From positions 62,001-126,000 of the forward strand of contig MU401555.1 of assembly GCA_022579005.1 (NCBI GenBank): a stretch of DNA of 64,000 nucleotides. The letters are read 5' to 3'. Positions 24,390 through 36,425 of the stretch are shown piece by piece. Positions within the stretch are counted from its first letter, which is position 1; every line of letters starts with the position of its first letter. This DNA is from Poronia punctata (taxonomy: Eukaryota > Ascomycota > Sordariomycetes > Xylariales > Xylariaceae). Under the pieces are notes generated by a model. That model had not been told where the DNA came from, did not search any database, and saw only the letters and a program-made list of their open reading frames with translations. The position numbers and the translations under genes were made by a program.

Positions 24390-27300
24390 ATGTATCCAAA
24401 CAATCTGGACTCGCGAAGAGACCCGGCGCGATCGTTCCAGATACCACCGCCGCCTCCTTTGGCGACTTCCAACCAGGGCCCCCTTGGTCATATAACGAAC
24501 ATCCCCCCTCCTCCACCCCGATACCCAGCCGGCCCAAATACGATCAACGGCGTCTTACTCCCCCCACCGCCCGGGCCACCCCCGAACAGTGCCCTCGGCT
24601 CTACACCTTGGCAGGGTAGCTGGGGTCGTCCGTATGATGGTCGCACTGGCTTCATCCCACCACCCCCCGCCGGCGGCCCCGGGCCCTACAATCCTAGACT
24701 TCACCACCAGCTATCGAATAACGCCCTGTCCCCTCTACCTCCACCTCCCCCGACCGACCACCAGGGGAAACTCGCCAATAATAGACAAGGAAACGATGAT
24801 GCGGAGGAACGAGCCGCCATGACGGCTACGTATATCCCCGGAGGTGATACGTATGGGGAGGGTGTAGGTATCCCGGGGTTCTTTCCCGAGGATACATCTA
24901 CCTTTTCTATTACCTATCAACCTACCTGGGCGCCGATGAATCACTTTGGCAGCAACTTTGGCAGCGGGAGTAACTCCACGGCCGCTACCACTCCGGCAGA
25001 CGACAGTCGGATGTATACTTTTCATCCCAAGCAGATGAATCTGGCGTCAAACTCCCCCGCTGCCCATCCCCATCCCGAGATACCACCGGACTTGGCCGCG
25101 AAATGGCCTTTGGACCACGTGCTTTTGTGGCTTGCTGTCAATGGCTTCTCAAAGGACTGGCAGGATACATTTAAAGGCCTTGACCTACATGGCGCACGCT
25201 TCCTCGAACTCGGCAGTCAACGTGGTGGGAGGGGAAATTTTGGCATGATGCATCAGATTGTGTATCCTCGGCTGGCAACGGTTTGTGCGAATAGCGGAAC
25301 CGGCTGGGACCAGGCTCGCGAGAGAGAGGAGGGAAAGAGGATGCGGCGGCTCATCAGGGCCCTAGCTAGTGGGAAGCCTGTCGAACCTACAAAAGCGCAA
25401 CCTCCCCACGGTCGCACAGATTCAACCAGTGCGAGTCACGGCAACCAAAGCGCGAGCACGGATGTCGAATCGCCCAACACGCCCATCAAACAGAATAACC
25501 CGGGGCCCGGTGCTCGCGGGTTTTCCCAGACGAGAGCCACGACGATGCCCATGACTACTTCAATGGCGGCAGACTCCAATCATCGGACTCTGTTGAAGAA
25601 TATAGATATTGACAATAATCGAAAGGGTAGTCCCAACTCTAGCGAATATGGGGAAGGGATTCTGCGAAGACAAAGTCCCGCCAGTCCCAAGTTACCGTCC
25701 TCTCTGCCACCGCCGTCGCCATCTAGTAGGTTCTCTCACAAAACCCGCAACAGCACTGATTCCGTCTCGTCCACTGCTGCCAACTTTGGATCCACCGTAC
25801 CACCCGAAGTCAGCCAACTTTTACGCAACGGCCAGGGTGGTGCAACGGGTAACTCGAATCGCCTGTCGCCCATGGATCCCAACGAACGTTTAGCCGAGCC
25901 TACGTCGGCTAAAGATGGCAAGAATTTGTTTGGGTTCTTCAAGAAGAAGCACTGGCAAAAGGATGATGACAAGGAGTCACCTACGAGCCCCCTATATAAA
26001 CCCAATAGCACATTGGGGGGCTCCCAAGGACCTTTGAGGAATTTTATATTGGTCACGCTGGACGGTTGGAACTATCGGATGTGCGATGTCACCAATTGCG
26101 ACACGGTCTGGGACCTTCAGGCCAATATATGTATGAACCTTGGTTTTCAGAACCCCGATCTCGTCCAGATGTACGTGACCGAGCTTGGACAAGGAACCCA
26201 CGGCCAGCCGCTAGCCGACGCATGCATTCCCAAGCGGATGGCACCTGGATCTATGAAACTCTTTGTTACATATGGAGACAAGGACGGCGCAGGAACGAGC
26301 GTGCCATCCCTACTGGCACCACCCAGTCAAGACGATCATGGCCGGTTGAACGGCCATCGTACAAGGTCTAGCTCGTCACCACCGACATCTAGGGCCAATA
26401 CCATGACCGGAAACCAGAGGCCGACAGTAGAACAACGCCACGTGACGGAGAATCAGGAACCACCACCAAATGGCCATGTCGGTAGAACTGTCGATTTCGA
26501 TCATCCCCGTACATCACCATATGAGGATAGGAAACCGGACACGCTCTTGCCACAGCGAAGAGCGCCCGCACCACCGGGTGTAGAGACGGAGACGCTCAAA
26601 AAGGCTAATTCGCTCAGTAAGAAGACGGGACATAATCAGAGGTTGTCTCAAGGTGGTATGGACGGCATTCCTAGTCCCAGAAGACCGGCTACGTCGACAG
26701 GCTTGCATGAAAATGGCGAGCCGTCAAACAGACGACCGATGCTGGCTTCTCCTCCAGCTGGTTCGGCGTTGGGGGCTCTCGTGAATATGGGTAGCGCCTG
26801 GGGTCGGCTAGGACGACCATCTGCCAACACGACAGAACAGCGACCAAAGTCGCCCAACCGTGTGAACTCTGGACCACCAGCCGGGGCCGAATACATGGAA
26901 CAACGAGGTAAGGGAGCAATGGCGGGTGTTGATTTTGGTCAAGTGGCCTCGGGTCGCAGTAGTCCACGATCAGGCTCGCCAGGTTCCATCACCTGGAGCC
27001 GTGGTGATGTCCCGTTTGTTGTGCCAAACTACTCACCCGGTGGTACCCCGATCCTGAATACGGGAAACAAGTCGCAGAATGAATCACTCGCTAAGCCACG
27101 TTCAACAGCTCCGCGATCATCTCTGCCTGGCGACCTCAGTCCCAGTACACCTCACCCGCCTCCCGCTGCATCCGCCTTTGGTCTTACCGAGAGTGGACGG
27201 CCCAAATCGTACGGTCCCAATATCAATGTTGATTTCAAGGAAGCCGATATCAAGTTTTTCCCCGTCAATAATTCCTCCCGAAATCCGGCGGACGACTCTG

Positions 27301-29113
27301 GCGACGATTCAGACGACGGTCTCTTTGCCGTTCCCGTGCGAGGTAAACCGCCGTCCAAGTCGGTAGACAAGTCAAAGACTCCCGCAAGGGGAAGCGAGTC
27401 GGAGAATGGTGGCAAGAAGCCTAGTCTGCGCGTCAAGACTTCAAGGACAGGCAAGAATCTCTCGGTATCATTTGGATCCCCGGGCGCGGTGAACACACCC
27501 GATCTGGAAGACGATGATAGCAGCCGCGGCTCTCACCGACGCACGCCCGCCACGCCGGGATCGGAGCAGTGGTCATCTGATGATAGCAAGCTGAATCGAC
27601 GCAAGTCCTTTATCGAGCGTGACGTATGGGCTAATCGCCCGCCGCCCGAGGCTCTATTGAGCAATCTCGATGCCTATTTCCCCGAGTTGGATCTCGATGA
27701 ACCCGTTCTAGACGCCAGTCAACTCCAACAGCCGAGTGCGCCCGTATCTCCCATCCAAGAGCAAGAAGAGCCGTCGCAGAGTCCAAATACCAACGTGACC
27801 ATCGACCCCTCCACCCCTACAGACAATAATGACGACTGCAAGACGTTTTACAATGAGAGCGATACTCTAGGATCGGATGAATCCACCCTCAAGGCCCTCG
27901 AACGCCCAGCCTCTTTTGCCTCCAACTCTCAGAGGACCAGTCGATCAGGAGGTCTCGGCCGCATGAAGTCGATCCGAGAAGTGGCCCGAGGCGCCCACGA
28001 GGCCAATAAGCGTTACACCAGCACATCCACCAGTGGCGCCAGATCCATCTCGATGGTACAACGACGAAAAAGCACCAAGATGTTTGGTGCCAACGTGGTG
28101 CAAATCCATCCCGAACGAGGTTCTATAGCGGTGCCGCAAATACCCCAAGATGTCCTACCCAAGAGGCAGACTACGTTCCGATGGTTCAAGGGTGAATTGA
28201 TCGGCAAGGGCACGTACGGCCGGGTATATCTCGGTATGAACGCGACGACGGGCGAGTTCTTGGCCGTGAAGGAGGTGGAAGTGAATCAAAAGGCGGCGGG
28301 CGGCGACAAGAACAAGATGAAGGAACTTCTCGCCGCCCTCGATCAAGAGATTGACACGATGCAGAACCTTGATCATGAGAATATCGTCCAATATCTCGGC
28401 TGTGAAAGAAAGGAAACCAGCATCAGCATCTTTCTAGAGTACATCTCTGGTGGCAGCATCGGCTCATGTCTGCGGAAACACGGCAAGTTTGAAGAACCAG
28501 TCGTACGCTCACTTACCCGGCAAGCCCTCTCTGGACTCGCCTATCTCCATCACGAGGGTATTCTACATCGCGATCTCAAGGCAGACAATATCCTGCTCGA
28601 TCTGGACGGCACATGCAAGATATCCGATTTCGGTATATCGAAAAAGACGGACGACATTTACGGTAACGACAAGACCAACTCGATGCAAGGCTCGGTCTTT
28701 TGGATGGCTCCCGAAGTTATTCGCTCGCAAGGAGAAGGATATAGCGCCAAGGTGGATATTTGGAGTTTGGGATGTGTCGTATTGGAAATGTTTGCGGGCC
28801 GTCGACCTTGGAGTAAGGAAGAGGCAGTCGGTGCTATTTACAAGATTGCCAACGGCGAGACACCACCCATTAATGACGAAGTTCGAGCCGCCATTACACC
28901 TTATGCTTTGGGGTTCATGCTGGATTGTTTTACAGTGTAAGTTTTGTTTTATAGTTGGTCAACAGCACTAACGGTTATTACAGAGATCCACGAGAGCGTC
29001 CTACCGCCCTTAGACTGTTGCGACAGCACGAATTCTGTGATGTGGATGAAAACTACAACTTTTACGACACGGAACTCTATTCGAGGATTAGAGGCGTGAC
29101 ATTTACGAATTAA
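24390..29113 (+). CDS. BCK1: MAP kinase kinase kinase, BCK1/Mkh1-type (cell wall integrity)
   Basis: Exon 1 is 24390-28936 and exon 2 is 28984-29113, giving 1558 aa. The start lies in a Pro-rich tract (IPPPPP repeats). A SAM-like domain is at about residues 235-300 (WPLDHVLLWLAVNGFSKDW). A Ras-association-like module is at about 550-640 (RNFILVTLDGWNYRMCDV). A long Ser/Pro-rich disordered region follows, with many SP/TP sites. The kinase domain is at about 1265-1545, with GKGTYGRVYLG, VKEVEV, HRDLKADNILLD, DFGISKK, GSVFWMAPEV and DIWSLGCVVLEM, all catalytic residues present. The intron near the 3' end splits V-DPRERPTALRLL. BCK1 kinases act downstream of Pkc1 and activate the Mkk/Slt2 pathway in wall stress; the pathway role is inferred from the architecture. 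Confidence 0.93.
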
Positions 29114-30326
29114 AGTCCTTACTATGACGGCGGTGTGTTGTACATTAACGATATCGACTAGCGACAACGGCGTATCATGGGATGAGGTTGCAGATGAGAT
29201 ATTTGGTTGTAACCCATCAAGCTTGCTGCGGGACTATATTCGGGAGATGTCGATTTATGGGGGTTTAAGTATTTTAAGGGAGAGGCTGGTCTAATCCTGA
29301 CGAATACAGTCGAAATAGAAACGCCTGACTGGATAGCAAACATGAAGACAAAGACAAGGGAAAGAAAGCGCAAGCATCTTGATGTAGGTAATCTTATGAT
29401 GTTATAAATGATGAATCGATATACGATGTTTTGGAACTTTTCCTCGTAATCCCGAATAGTGCTAGAATGTATTGATCTTTGGAGGAGGAGGAGGCGGCTG
29501 TGTACATATTTTGGGTTCTTGAAACACTGAATACGAGAGTCGCCTGGATCGTGTAGAGTAATCAAGGCTGTGATTGTGTATTTCGGCCTAGCTACGCTGC
29601 TTGTCGGTTCAGATTGATCAGCTGCCTGTCGACTCGTTTCATGCGGCCCTGCTACTACGTGCTATTCAGGGGCTTTCTGGTTGTTGGGCATTTGTTGGTG
29701 GTTGAACGCATGGCCGTGACAAAGCATTTCTTGACTCGGATATTACCAAATTGGTATAGAAGCTAAGACGCTAATTGATACTATGGACTGTTAGTTGCCG
29801 GAGGCGTTTTCGGGCTCGGGAATCTAGCCGAATGTACGAAGGGGTGCATGGAAAATAGAACCCAAGAATAGGAATGGGATTCAGAGCTGGATTAATATGA
29901 AGTCAAGATTTGATTATCAAGGTAGGTACTTACACCTAGTTGATGAAATTACGGGTGCAGCCATCTCGAAAGGCAAGACGGCCGTTTTGTGATCAATAAG
30001 GGAAGTGGTAGATAATGACGTAGTCTGTGATGACAAGCAAAAAATGCTGATATTCATCTAGGTATCAAATATGTAGAGGATCAGAAGTAATCCCAGTAGG
30101 TATATACCGCTTGACCGTCCAAATTCTAATGAGTGTATGAACCTTGCCGACAAATATCAAATCGGCACCCGCTAACGCCAGTTTCATGTTCCCAGGATGA
30201 CGACCGACCGACCTAAACCTGGGGCGGTTCGTCCCGGGTCAATGTACCTAATCCCGTCCCTAACCCAAACGGTTGTCTATAGTGTATTCATAAAGTCGTA
30301 ATGATGATTTCATTGTCTCGAGAAAT
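29114..30326. other. Intergenic region, convergent
   Basis: About 1.2 kb between the MAPKKK stop and the CFEM gene stop. Low coding potential on both strands. Nothing recognised. Confidence 0.45.
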
Positions 30327-30844
30327 CTAGAATGCCCACATGCCGGCTACAGCGGCGACACCCATGATTCCATAACCTAAATCTGTTTTTGTACCGGCCG
30401 AGCCGGATTCTGTTGCTTCGGCGACGGCGGATGAGACGAGATTGGAGGCGGATGCGACTTCGGATGGTGTGGGGTCTTCAGAGACGGCGACGCAGATATC
30501 AGTTAGGAGTGAAGTGAGTTCTGGTAAGATGCGAGTTAATAAACGGGTCGCGGAATGACTTGTATAGGTAGAAAATGTAAGTACTTACTGCCAAGATCTT
30601 CGCTGGAACATGCACCAAGTGCACATGGTCCTGCACTGGAGAGCAGCTTGTCTTTCCCTGGGCCACAGAGGCAGGTGAAATCTGTGGTGCTGCAACCGGC
30701 TCTGTCGGCGCCGGTGTTGAAACAGGAAATGGCGCAGGTAGGGAGTTGAGAGACTAGATCGGGCAAAGATGTCGAGTTTGATGGCGAATCTTGTGCTGCG
30801 ACGGTGGCGGCTAAGAAGGAGATGGCGAATGTTGTGAACTGCAT
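30327..30844 (-). CDS. CFEM-domain GPI-anchored cell-surface protein
   Basis: Exon 1 is 30844-30589 and exon 2 is 30520-30327, giving 149 aa. It begins with a cleavable signal peptide (MQFTTFAISFLAATVAAQ). The CFEM domain follows with its eight cysteines in order: LPTC, ISC, RAGC, FTC, LC, GPC, GAC and, after the splice, DIC. The spacing is standard, and the Asp of the STTDFTCLC segment, a heme-iron ligand in characterised CFEM proteins, is present. A short Ser/Ala-rich linker then leads to a hydrophobic C terminus (GYGIMGVAAVAGMWAF) expected for GPI-anchor addition. Roles known in the family are heme or iron capture, wall stability and host interaction; which applies here is unknown. The join uses GTAAGT and ACCAG. 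Confidence 0.93.
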
Positions 30845-32246
30845 GATTGATTTTCGGGGACGGAAGAGGTCGGTTTTCGAAGCGAGAAGCAAGATGACGT
30901 TGCGATGTAGGTAGTCGGATAGTAGCGAACTGGACAAGCGACGGATATGTGTGTAGGAGTGAGAGCGATGGTTCTTGCACTTGGAAGCAAAGACAAAGAG
31001 AGATGGGATATGTATTTGTAATGTAGGAAAGAAGATTACGAGTAGATTGTAGACTGGACGACAATCAACAGTTCTTCAACGGACTATCTACTGTATTATT
31101 TCAAACTTGGTCAATGGATTAGCTACCTCGTATTTCAACCATCAACCTTGTAACACAGTAACAATAGCCCGCCCTAGCCTTGTGTCAGTCCAGTCAATTG
31201 GTGCAAGTTCCACAGAATCTGTTAGGTACCATGAACGGAATTGGTTGGTTCGGAGAGTTTGCAAATCATCTACACAGCCACCTTGAAGCCGCGCGTTTTC
31301 TCGTTATCCGTTTGAGCCGTCTGACAAGACGATATACAAGTATTATTCAATGATTACGAGTGTATTTGATCTTTGTACTTGGGTGTAAGTGGTTTGAAGG
31401 GGTTCGAAGGAAGACCTTTTTCCTGCCCAACTTTACTGAGCAAAGGCGGCTGTGCAAGATATACAACCAAAGAAAGGTGACGTTAGAGTGGGGTTTAGGA
31501 CCCTGAACGTGTCTAAAGTGGGTTGCTTGGAACGACCCGTGGGCCGGCTGAGAACACGATAAAGATTTGTCTAAATAGGGGATGAGACAACACCCGCAGT
31601 GTCTGCAGTGATGTTCTGAAACACCACGCCTATCCTAAACAGGTTCAAATATGTGACGTCAGCTGAAGTCTTCATCGCAAAAGCTGTTGCCTACAATGTA
31701 CTCTTCAGTGGGTGTACCGCCTAAGCCACGATTCTGGGCAAGACCCCCCCATACAGTGTTTGTGTCGTACGGTCGCAGCAGACCTTGTCAGTTGCACACG
31801 GTATGTTTCACTGGCCTGACCATTCCCAATAAGTTCTGGTTGAGCCATCAAACAGACACAAACACACAGACAGACAGAGCCTCACATTTCTTGAATGAAT
31901 AAATCTCTTCATATTTAGGTGACAGGACTTAAGTATCCTGGCTAATCATATACAATCATTAAAAAAGAGTGCTCGACCGATCTTTTCGACCCGATGCTGA
32001 TGTCCTGTGATGATATGACTTTTCTGCCAATTTGAAAAAGAAAACGAAAGTTTGACCAGATCCCTTTTCCTATGCGATACAAGAAACAAAACAAAATTAT
32101 GCCAGGATTGGCTAGTATAGGTAAAACACGACCTGCCAAATAATCCCATCGACAGCTATGCCATTCAAAAGACAGACAAACATGTCAAAACGCCAAACAA
32201 ACCCCAGATGGAAAGAACAAAGGAAAGAAGGAAGGTGAGCCCGATG
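30845..32246. other. Intergenic region upstream of the CFEM gene
   Basis: About 1.4 kb. It includes the CFEM promoter and the 3' side of the HET gene. A CA-rich stretch lies at 31857-31880. No gene was found. Confidence 0.45.
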
Positions 32247-34442
32247 CTAGACTAAACTGATTCGTGCAAAGTCCATGCCTTGGCAGATTTCCCCGTCCAT
32301 GATGCCATCGATATGCGCTTCGCTTATGAGCTGATATGTCCCATTCGACTCTGGACGCAGAAGGTACGGCACTTGAGCACCTTTGAAAACGGTAACGCAG
32401 TCGCCTTTCTGGATATTATCCCTACTGAGACCAAGATGTCCGTTGGCGGTTACAAACGGTACCCTTCCTAATGACTTGGCCGCCATTTCCTCCACGAGAC
32501 CCAACGCATCCTTGTCCATTCGCTTGAATTTATCTTGTACGTCACCTCTGGCCAGGAATGCCCGGGCTTCATCTTGGATTCTCGATTCGACCGGTTTGCC
32601 TCGAGCATTGTCGATTCCATATTGAAGGAGGAATGCAGCCTCGTCGTATTGGGGCTGTGTCAACTTGGATACTGCACCCGACCGACCAGTGAATGTAGTG
32701 CCTCCCACCGAGTTTCTGGCTGCCGCTTGAAGACGTTGTTCGAATTTCGAAAAGCCATTCTCGGTCCGATATGTCAAGCTAAGATTCTCGATGAGCCATT
32801 GTGCCAACCATTGAAGCGTCTCCGTATCCGAGAGAGGAGCCCCGTTGCTACGAGTTCTTGGTGGTAGACGACCAATCTCCCCGACCTTGTCGTATACGTT
32901 GCCATGTAAGGAGAAGCTCGTGGTGGCAAGGTTGAATCCATGAGCGACGATGGCCTCGGGTGGTTGGACGGGATCTCCGGATACGCGAAATTGATATTCC
33001 GACGATACACGACTATCCCTAGCCATCTGAAGGGTTTCGGTTATGGGATTTGACCAGTCGGGGACCCATGAAGGAAGATAACCTTGGACTTTGGGATATT
33101 GAACGTAAGAGAGGAGGGATACATGTCCTTGTTGGAGAAGAGCCGCCGTGGCCAGAACGTAGACGTCTTGAACTGACTTGGTATAGTCTGGCCGTACACC
33201 TTTTCGTTCCAACTCTTCCCGATCTGTCGCCAGTCCCAAAAGGGCAAAGATTTTGTCTCGGGGATCACTGGCTTCTAGATTTTGCGCCTTGGAATGGGGA
33301 TTCACGGTACCGAAACAGGTGAGACGGAGGAGCTCGATCAGGGGGAAGCGACCTTCGAGATAATTTCGTCTGGCGTTTGTCATGATGGTAGGTCGAGCGT
33401 GGAATAACTTTTGGGTGATTTGCTGGTGATACTCGGTAAAGTTGGCACAATCGTTGGTTCTCTGCTTGCCCATTAGGACCTTGGCGAAGGCGACGTAAGC
33501 GGCCAGAGCAGCGCTGAGTCGAGCTCGAGGGATTCTCTTTGATCCACAAAGGAACTCTGTCCTCGACGAGACGGTAATCTCTTGAAGGACCCAAACACGT
33601 TCCCAATAACCTCTTTCGAACAACTCTTCCATGCCCGCGACGGGAAAGAGGGTATCTTGAGAATGCCAACCGCTAATGTCACGAAAGAGATCGATGAGTT
33701 TGGAAATGTTGGCTGCGCTTGAAAGACCCGAGACACGTCGAAACCACGTCGCATACGCCGGTTCCTGATTGTCTCTACTGAGATCGGCACAGAGCATTTC
33801 CGCCAACTTGGCCTGGTCGCCCTTGAACTTTAGAAGACTTGGGGATGCCAACTTTTCCCAGATTGTATCAGCAACACCGGCATCCTTGTGAAAGCCACAA
33901 CCCATGGCACTCTTGCCGAACGAATCGAGAAAGTCGACGGTTTGGTCAATCTTTTCGTCTCCTTCCCCCAACCAAGCCAACACCTCTTTAGCCTGGCCAT
34001 ATATATCCTTGATCAACTCGACCTGCCAACTCTTTTCTCTCCTGTCCTTTTGGTTGATGCAGATGTAATCGACCCATAATGTGACGGGATCATCGGTGGG
34101 ACGTAGTGTCATCAAGGCATCGTACAAGTTTTGGGGGATTCGGATGGGGATATTGTCTACGACGATGACTCGGTTCCTCTCATCCTTTCCCCACGCATAG
34201 GAGAGGGCGGAATAATGCTGCTTCTCTGATAGACTGGTCTCGACAAGTTGACATCGTGGGATTCGAGCATATTTTGGACCGGAAGCGGGTAAGAGTTGTA
34301 ACAACCTGATCTGTTGTTTCTGAGAGTTGAGACGTTTATACTGGACAGACATGACGGGCAAGTCAGTGTTTTGATTTGATGAACTGACTGACAAACTCGA
34401 TATAGATGAAGATGGATGATATTGAGGGCTACTAATGGTCAC
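32247..34442 (-). CDS. HET-domain protein (heterokaryon-incompatibility type)
   Basis: A single exon, 731 aa. The HET domain occupies about residues 83-290 and has the three usual blocks: YSALSYAWG; then LWVDYICINQKDRREKSWQV; then WERVWVLQEI with an FLCG strand. A central helical region contains DPRDKIFALLGLA, typical of this family, followed by PDYTKSVQDVY. The C terminus ends in a beta-rich segment (DCVTVFKGAQVPYLLRP) also usual for HET proteins. HET domains trigger cell death or growth arrest in non-self recognition between fungal individuals, and many family members have no known trigger. There is no NACHT or other receptor part here, so it belongs to the common stand-alone type. Start chosen at the first ATG; a second lies about 30 codons in. 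Confidence 0.92.
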   Translation of the reverse strand: MTISSPQYHPSSSISSLSVSSSNQNTDLPVMSVQYKRLNSQKQQIRLLQLLPASGPKYARIPRCQLVETSLSEKQHYSALSYAWGKDERNRVIVVDNIPIRIPQNLYDALMTLRPTDDPVTLWVDYICINQKDRREKSWQVELIKDIYGQAKEVLAWLGEGDEKIDQTVDFLDSFGKSAMGCGFHKDAGVADTIWEKLASPSLLKFKGDQAKLAEMLCADLSRDNQEPAYATWFRRVSGLSSAANISKLIDLFRDISGWHSQDTLFPVAGMEELFERGYWERVWVLQEITVSSRTEFLCGSKRIPRARLSAALAAYVAFAKVLMGKQRTNDCANFTEYHQQITQKLFHARPTIMTNARRNYLEGRFPLIELLRLTCFGTVNPHSKAQNLEASDPRDKIFALLGLATDREELERKGVRPDYTKSVQDVYVLATAALLQQGHVSLLSYVQYPKVQGYLPSWVPDWSNPITETLQMARDSRVSSEYQFRVSGDPVQPPEAIVAHGFNLATTSFSLHGNVYDKVGEIGRLPPRTRSNGAPLSDTETLQWLAQWLIENLSLTYRTENGFSKFEQRLQAAARNSVGGTTFTGRSGAVSKLTQPQYDEAAFLLQYGIDNARGKPVESRIQDEARAFLARGDVQDKFKRMDKDALGLVEEMAAKSLGRVPFVTANGHLGLSRDNIQKGDCVTVFKGAQVPYLLRPESNGTYQLISEAHIDGIMDGEICQGMDFARISLV

Positions 34443-35564
34443 GTCTGACTATATCTAGACGGACTAGACGGCGAGTAAACGATCAGACGACGACGAACAT
34501 GCAGTAGCTTCAGTATATGGGCAAACTGTATAGATGTATGGAGGGTACGAATGATATGGATGAGGATGTTCCCCCCTGAGCTTTGCAGGACAAGACAACA
34601 GGACAAGACAGCACGACGAGACAACATGGACAACTTTCTATGGTGATGATGCCTGAACGCCTGATATCAAAGTTGTCCCGTTTTTGACATGTTTACAAAA
34701 ATGGCCTGAACCTCCTCATCTTGATTTCGTATGTATTCTTTCCTGATGTTTGTTGTACTATGCATATGCACTAATAATCCTCTGAACGGGGGCCAAGTGT
34801 TCAGGCCATACTCTTTCCCCAAATCCCCACGTGGCCCATGACTATGTCTCGTTACATTTGGTCAAACCATCAACCAACCAAATGTCATGCAACTCTACCT
34901 CTCTGGCATGGCATTTTGCAGCCCAATCTGTTTTGATCCCGTCAATCAATCATATGCACAAATCCCAACCCGCCCGAAGCTAATGTCTGCATGATATTTT
35001 TGGTTGCTCGCTTTGCAGGTCAAGCTGATTTGATGAAGAAAGAGGAGAACGATGAAACCCTCGTCATAAGGTGTTGCGTGGCAGAGATGACAAGACAACT
35101 TTTATGTCTTACTTGCCGTCGTTTATACTTTTTCATGGGAGATGCATCACATCATTGCCGTATGCCGTATGTATGCTACCAGTATGCAAGGTAAGTATAA
35201 CTGGCGCTTGTCTGGCTGATCTTGTCCTTGGCTGTATTGTCTGTACATCTTTTTCTACATTTCCGGCATCTTTCCGTTGCCACCGGTATGAGCATGCATA
35301 GGTAGGTACTTTGTAGGATGGGTAGTAAGATATGTTATGTTTATGTTATGTAAGCGACCCGAGGTATGACAGGTTATATATACAAGCTACTGTCCATCTC
35401 TAATCGGTCTCGCGGACCTTTTGACAGTCGTGTCGTGTCGGTGTACGAGGGTATTGCCAACAGTGTATCTTGTTGTCGCACATGGATGTGTTTGTCGAGG
35501 ATTGGAAGCTATTTTGGTCATTAGTCAGGATTCTACTGCATGTATGAGGGAGGTGGGACATACT
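34443..35564. other. Intergenic region
   Basis: About 1.1 kb, containing the HET gene promoter and the 3' side of the RNase T2 gene. No coding signal was supported. Confidence 0.45.
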
Positions 35565-36425
35565 TTATGATCTCTTGGTGACGTTGGAGCCGTTCTTGGG
35601 CAAGTATTTAACAGTGTCTGGGCAGTTGGAGCTTTGACCGACTAGATGTAAATGTTAATCTTCTGGACTTTATTATATTTCGGCCAAGGAGGGCGACTTA
35701 CCAACATCAGAGGCGATAAAATCAGCATTGATAATTGGTCCATTGACAAAGAAACCATAGGCAACCTGATATAACTCGCCACTGTTGCAACTGAGGACGA
35801 CATCCTTGCCCGTCACCTCACGAAGAGCCGAGGCAATCTCATCGGCCGAATAGGTCTCGTCGCTCGAGGGAGTGATGCCAGCATCCTTGAGAGCGGTATA
35901 AGTATCCAACGACTTGAACAAATCGACGAGAATCTGGAAGTAATCGGCAGCTTCCTGACCCTCTTCGTAATCATCGTAACAATCGGGCTCGAGCGTGCTG
36001 ACGCAGGTGCCGTGTGTAGACCACTCGTGATCCCAGAATGATTCGGGACTGCCGTTGTTGCTCTGCATGTAATCCTTCAGATAGGAGACCAGGTCGGACT
36101 TGCCATTGCTTTCCAGAATGCTGGTCAAGTCTGAATATTCGCGCGACGAGTCGCAGCCTTCGTCGTAGTCTCCGTCACAGTGGTCGGGCCATAGACCGTG
36201 GATGGTCCAGGAATCCTCCGGTCCCGTTACAGGGTCGGTGTCCCAGAATTGGGTCTGTAGGAACTGTCCGCCTGGGCGGTTGACGCAGCATGTGCTGACG
36301 GATCCGGCATCTGATGAACAGCTCTCGATGGGATCCGTAGAGCAGGTGTCGAGTTTGACGAGGGAGAGGGATTTCGCGCTGACCAGAGGTAGGGCCGCGA
36401 GGGCGGGGATCATCCAGGAGGCCAT
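35565..36425 (-). CDS. Secreted ribonuclease T2
   Basis: Exon 1 is 36425-35702 and exon 2 is 35641-35565, giving 266 aa. It has a signal peptide (MASWMIPALAALPLVSA). Active-site segment CAS I is WTIHGLWPDHC. CAS II is FWDHEWSTHGTC, with both histidines and the glutamate. Paired cysteines and an early CCVNRPGG block are typical of fungal T2 enzymes. The spliced end adds SSNCPDTVKYLP with a final cysteine. The enzyme cleaves single-stranded RNA outside the cell or in the vacuole. In the well-studied members (for example RNase Rh) CAS II reads HEW-x-KHGTC; here threonine stands where the lysine is expected. I cannot say whether this is common in close relatives. Confidence 0.93.
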
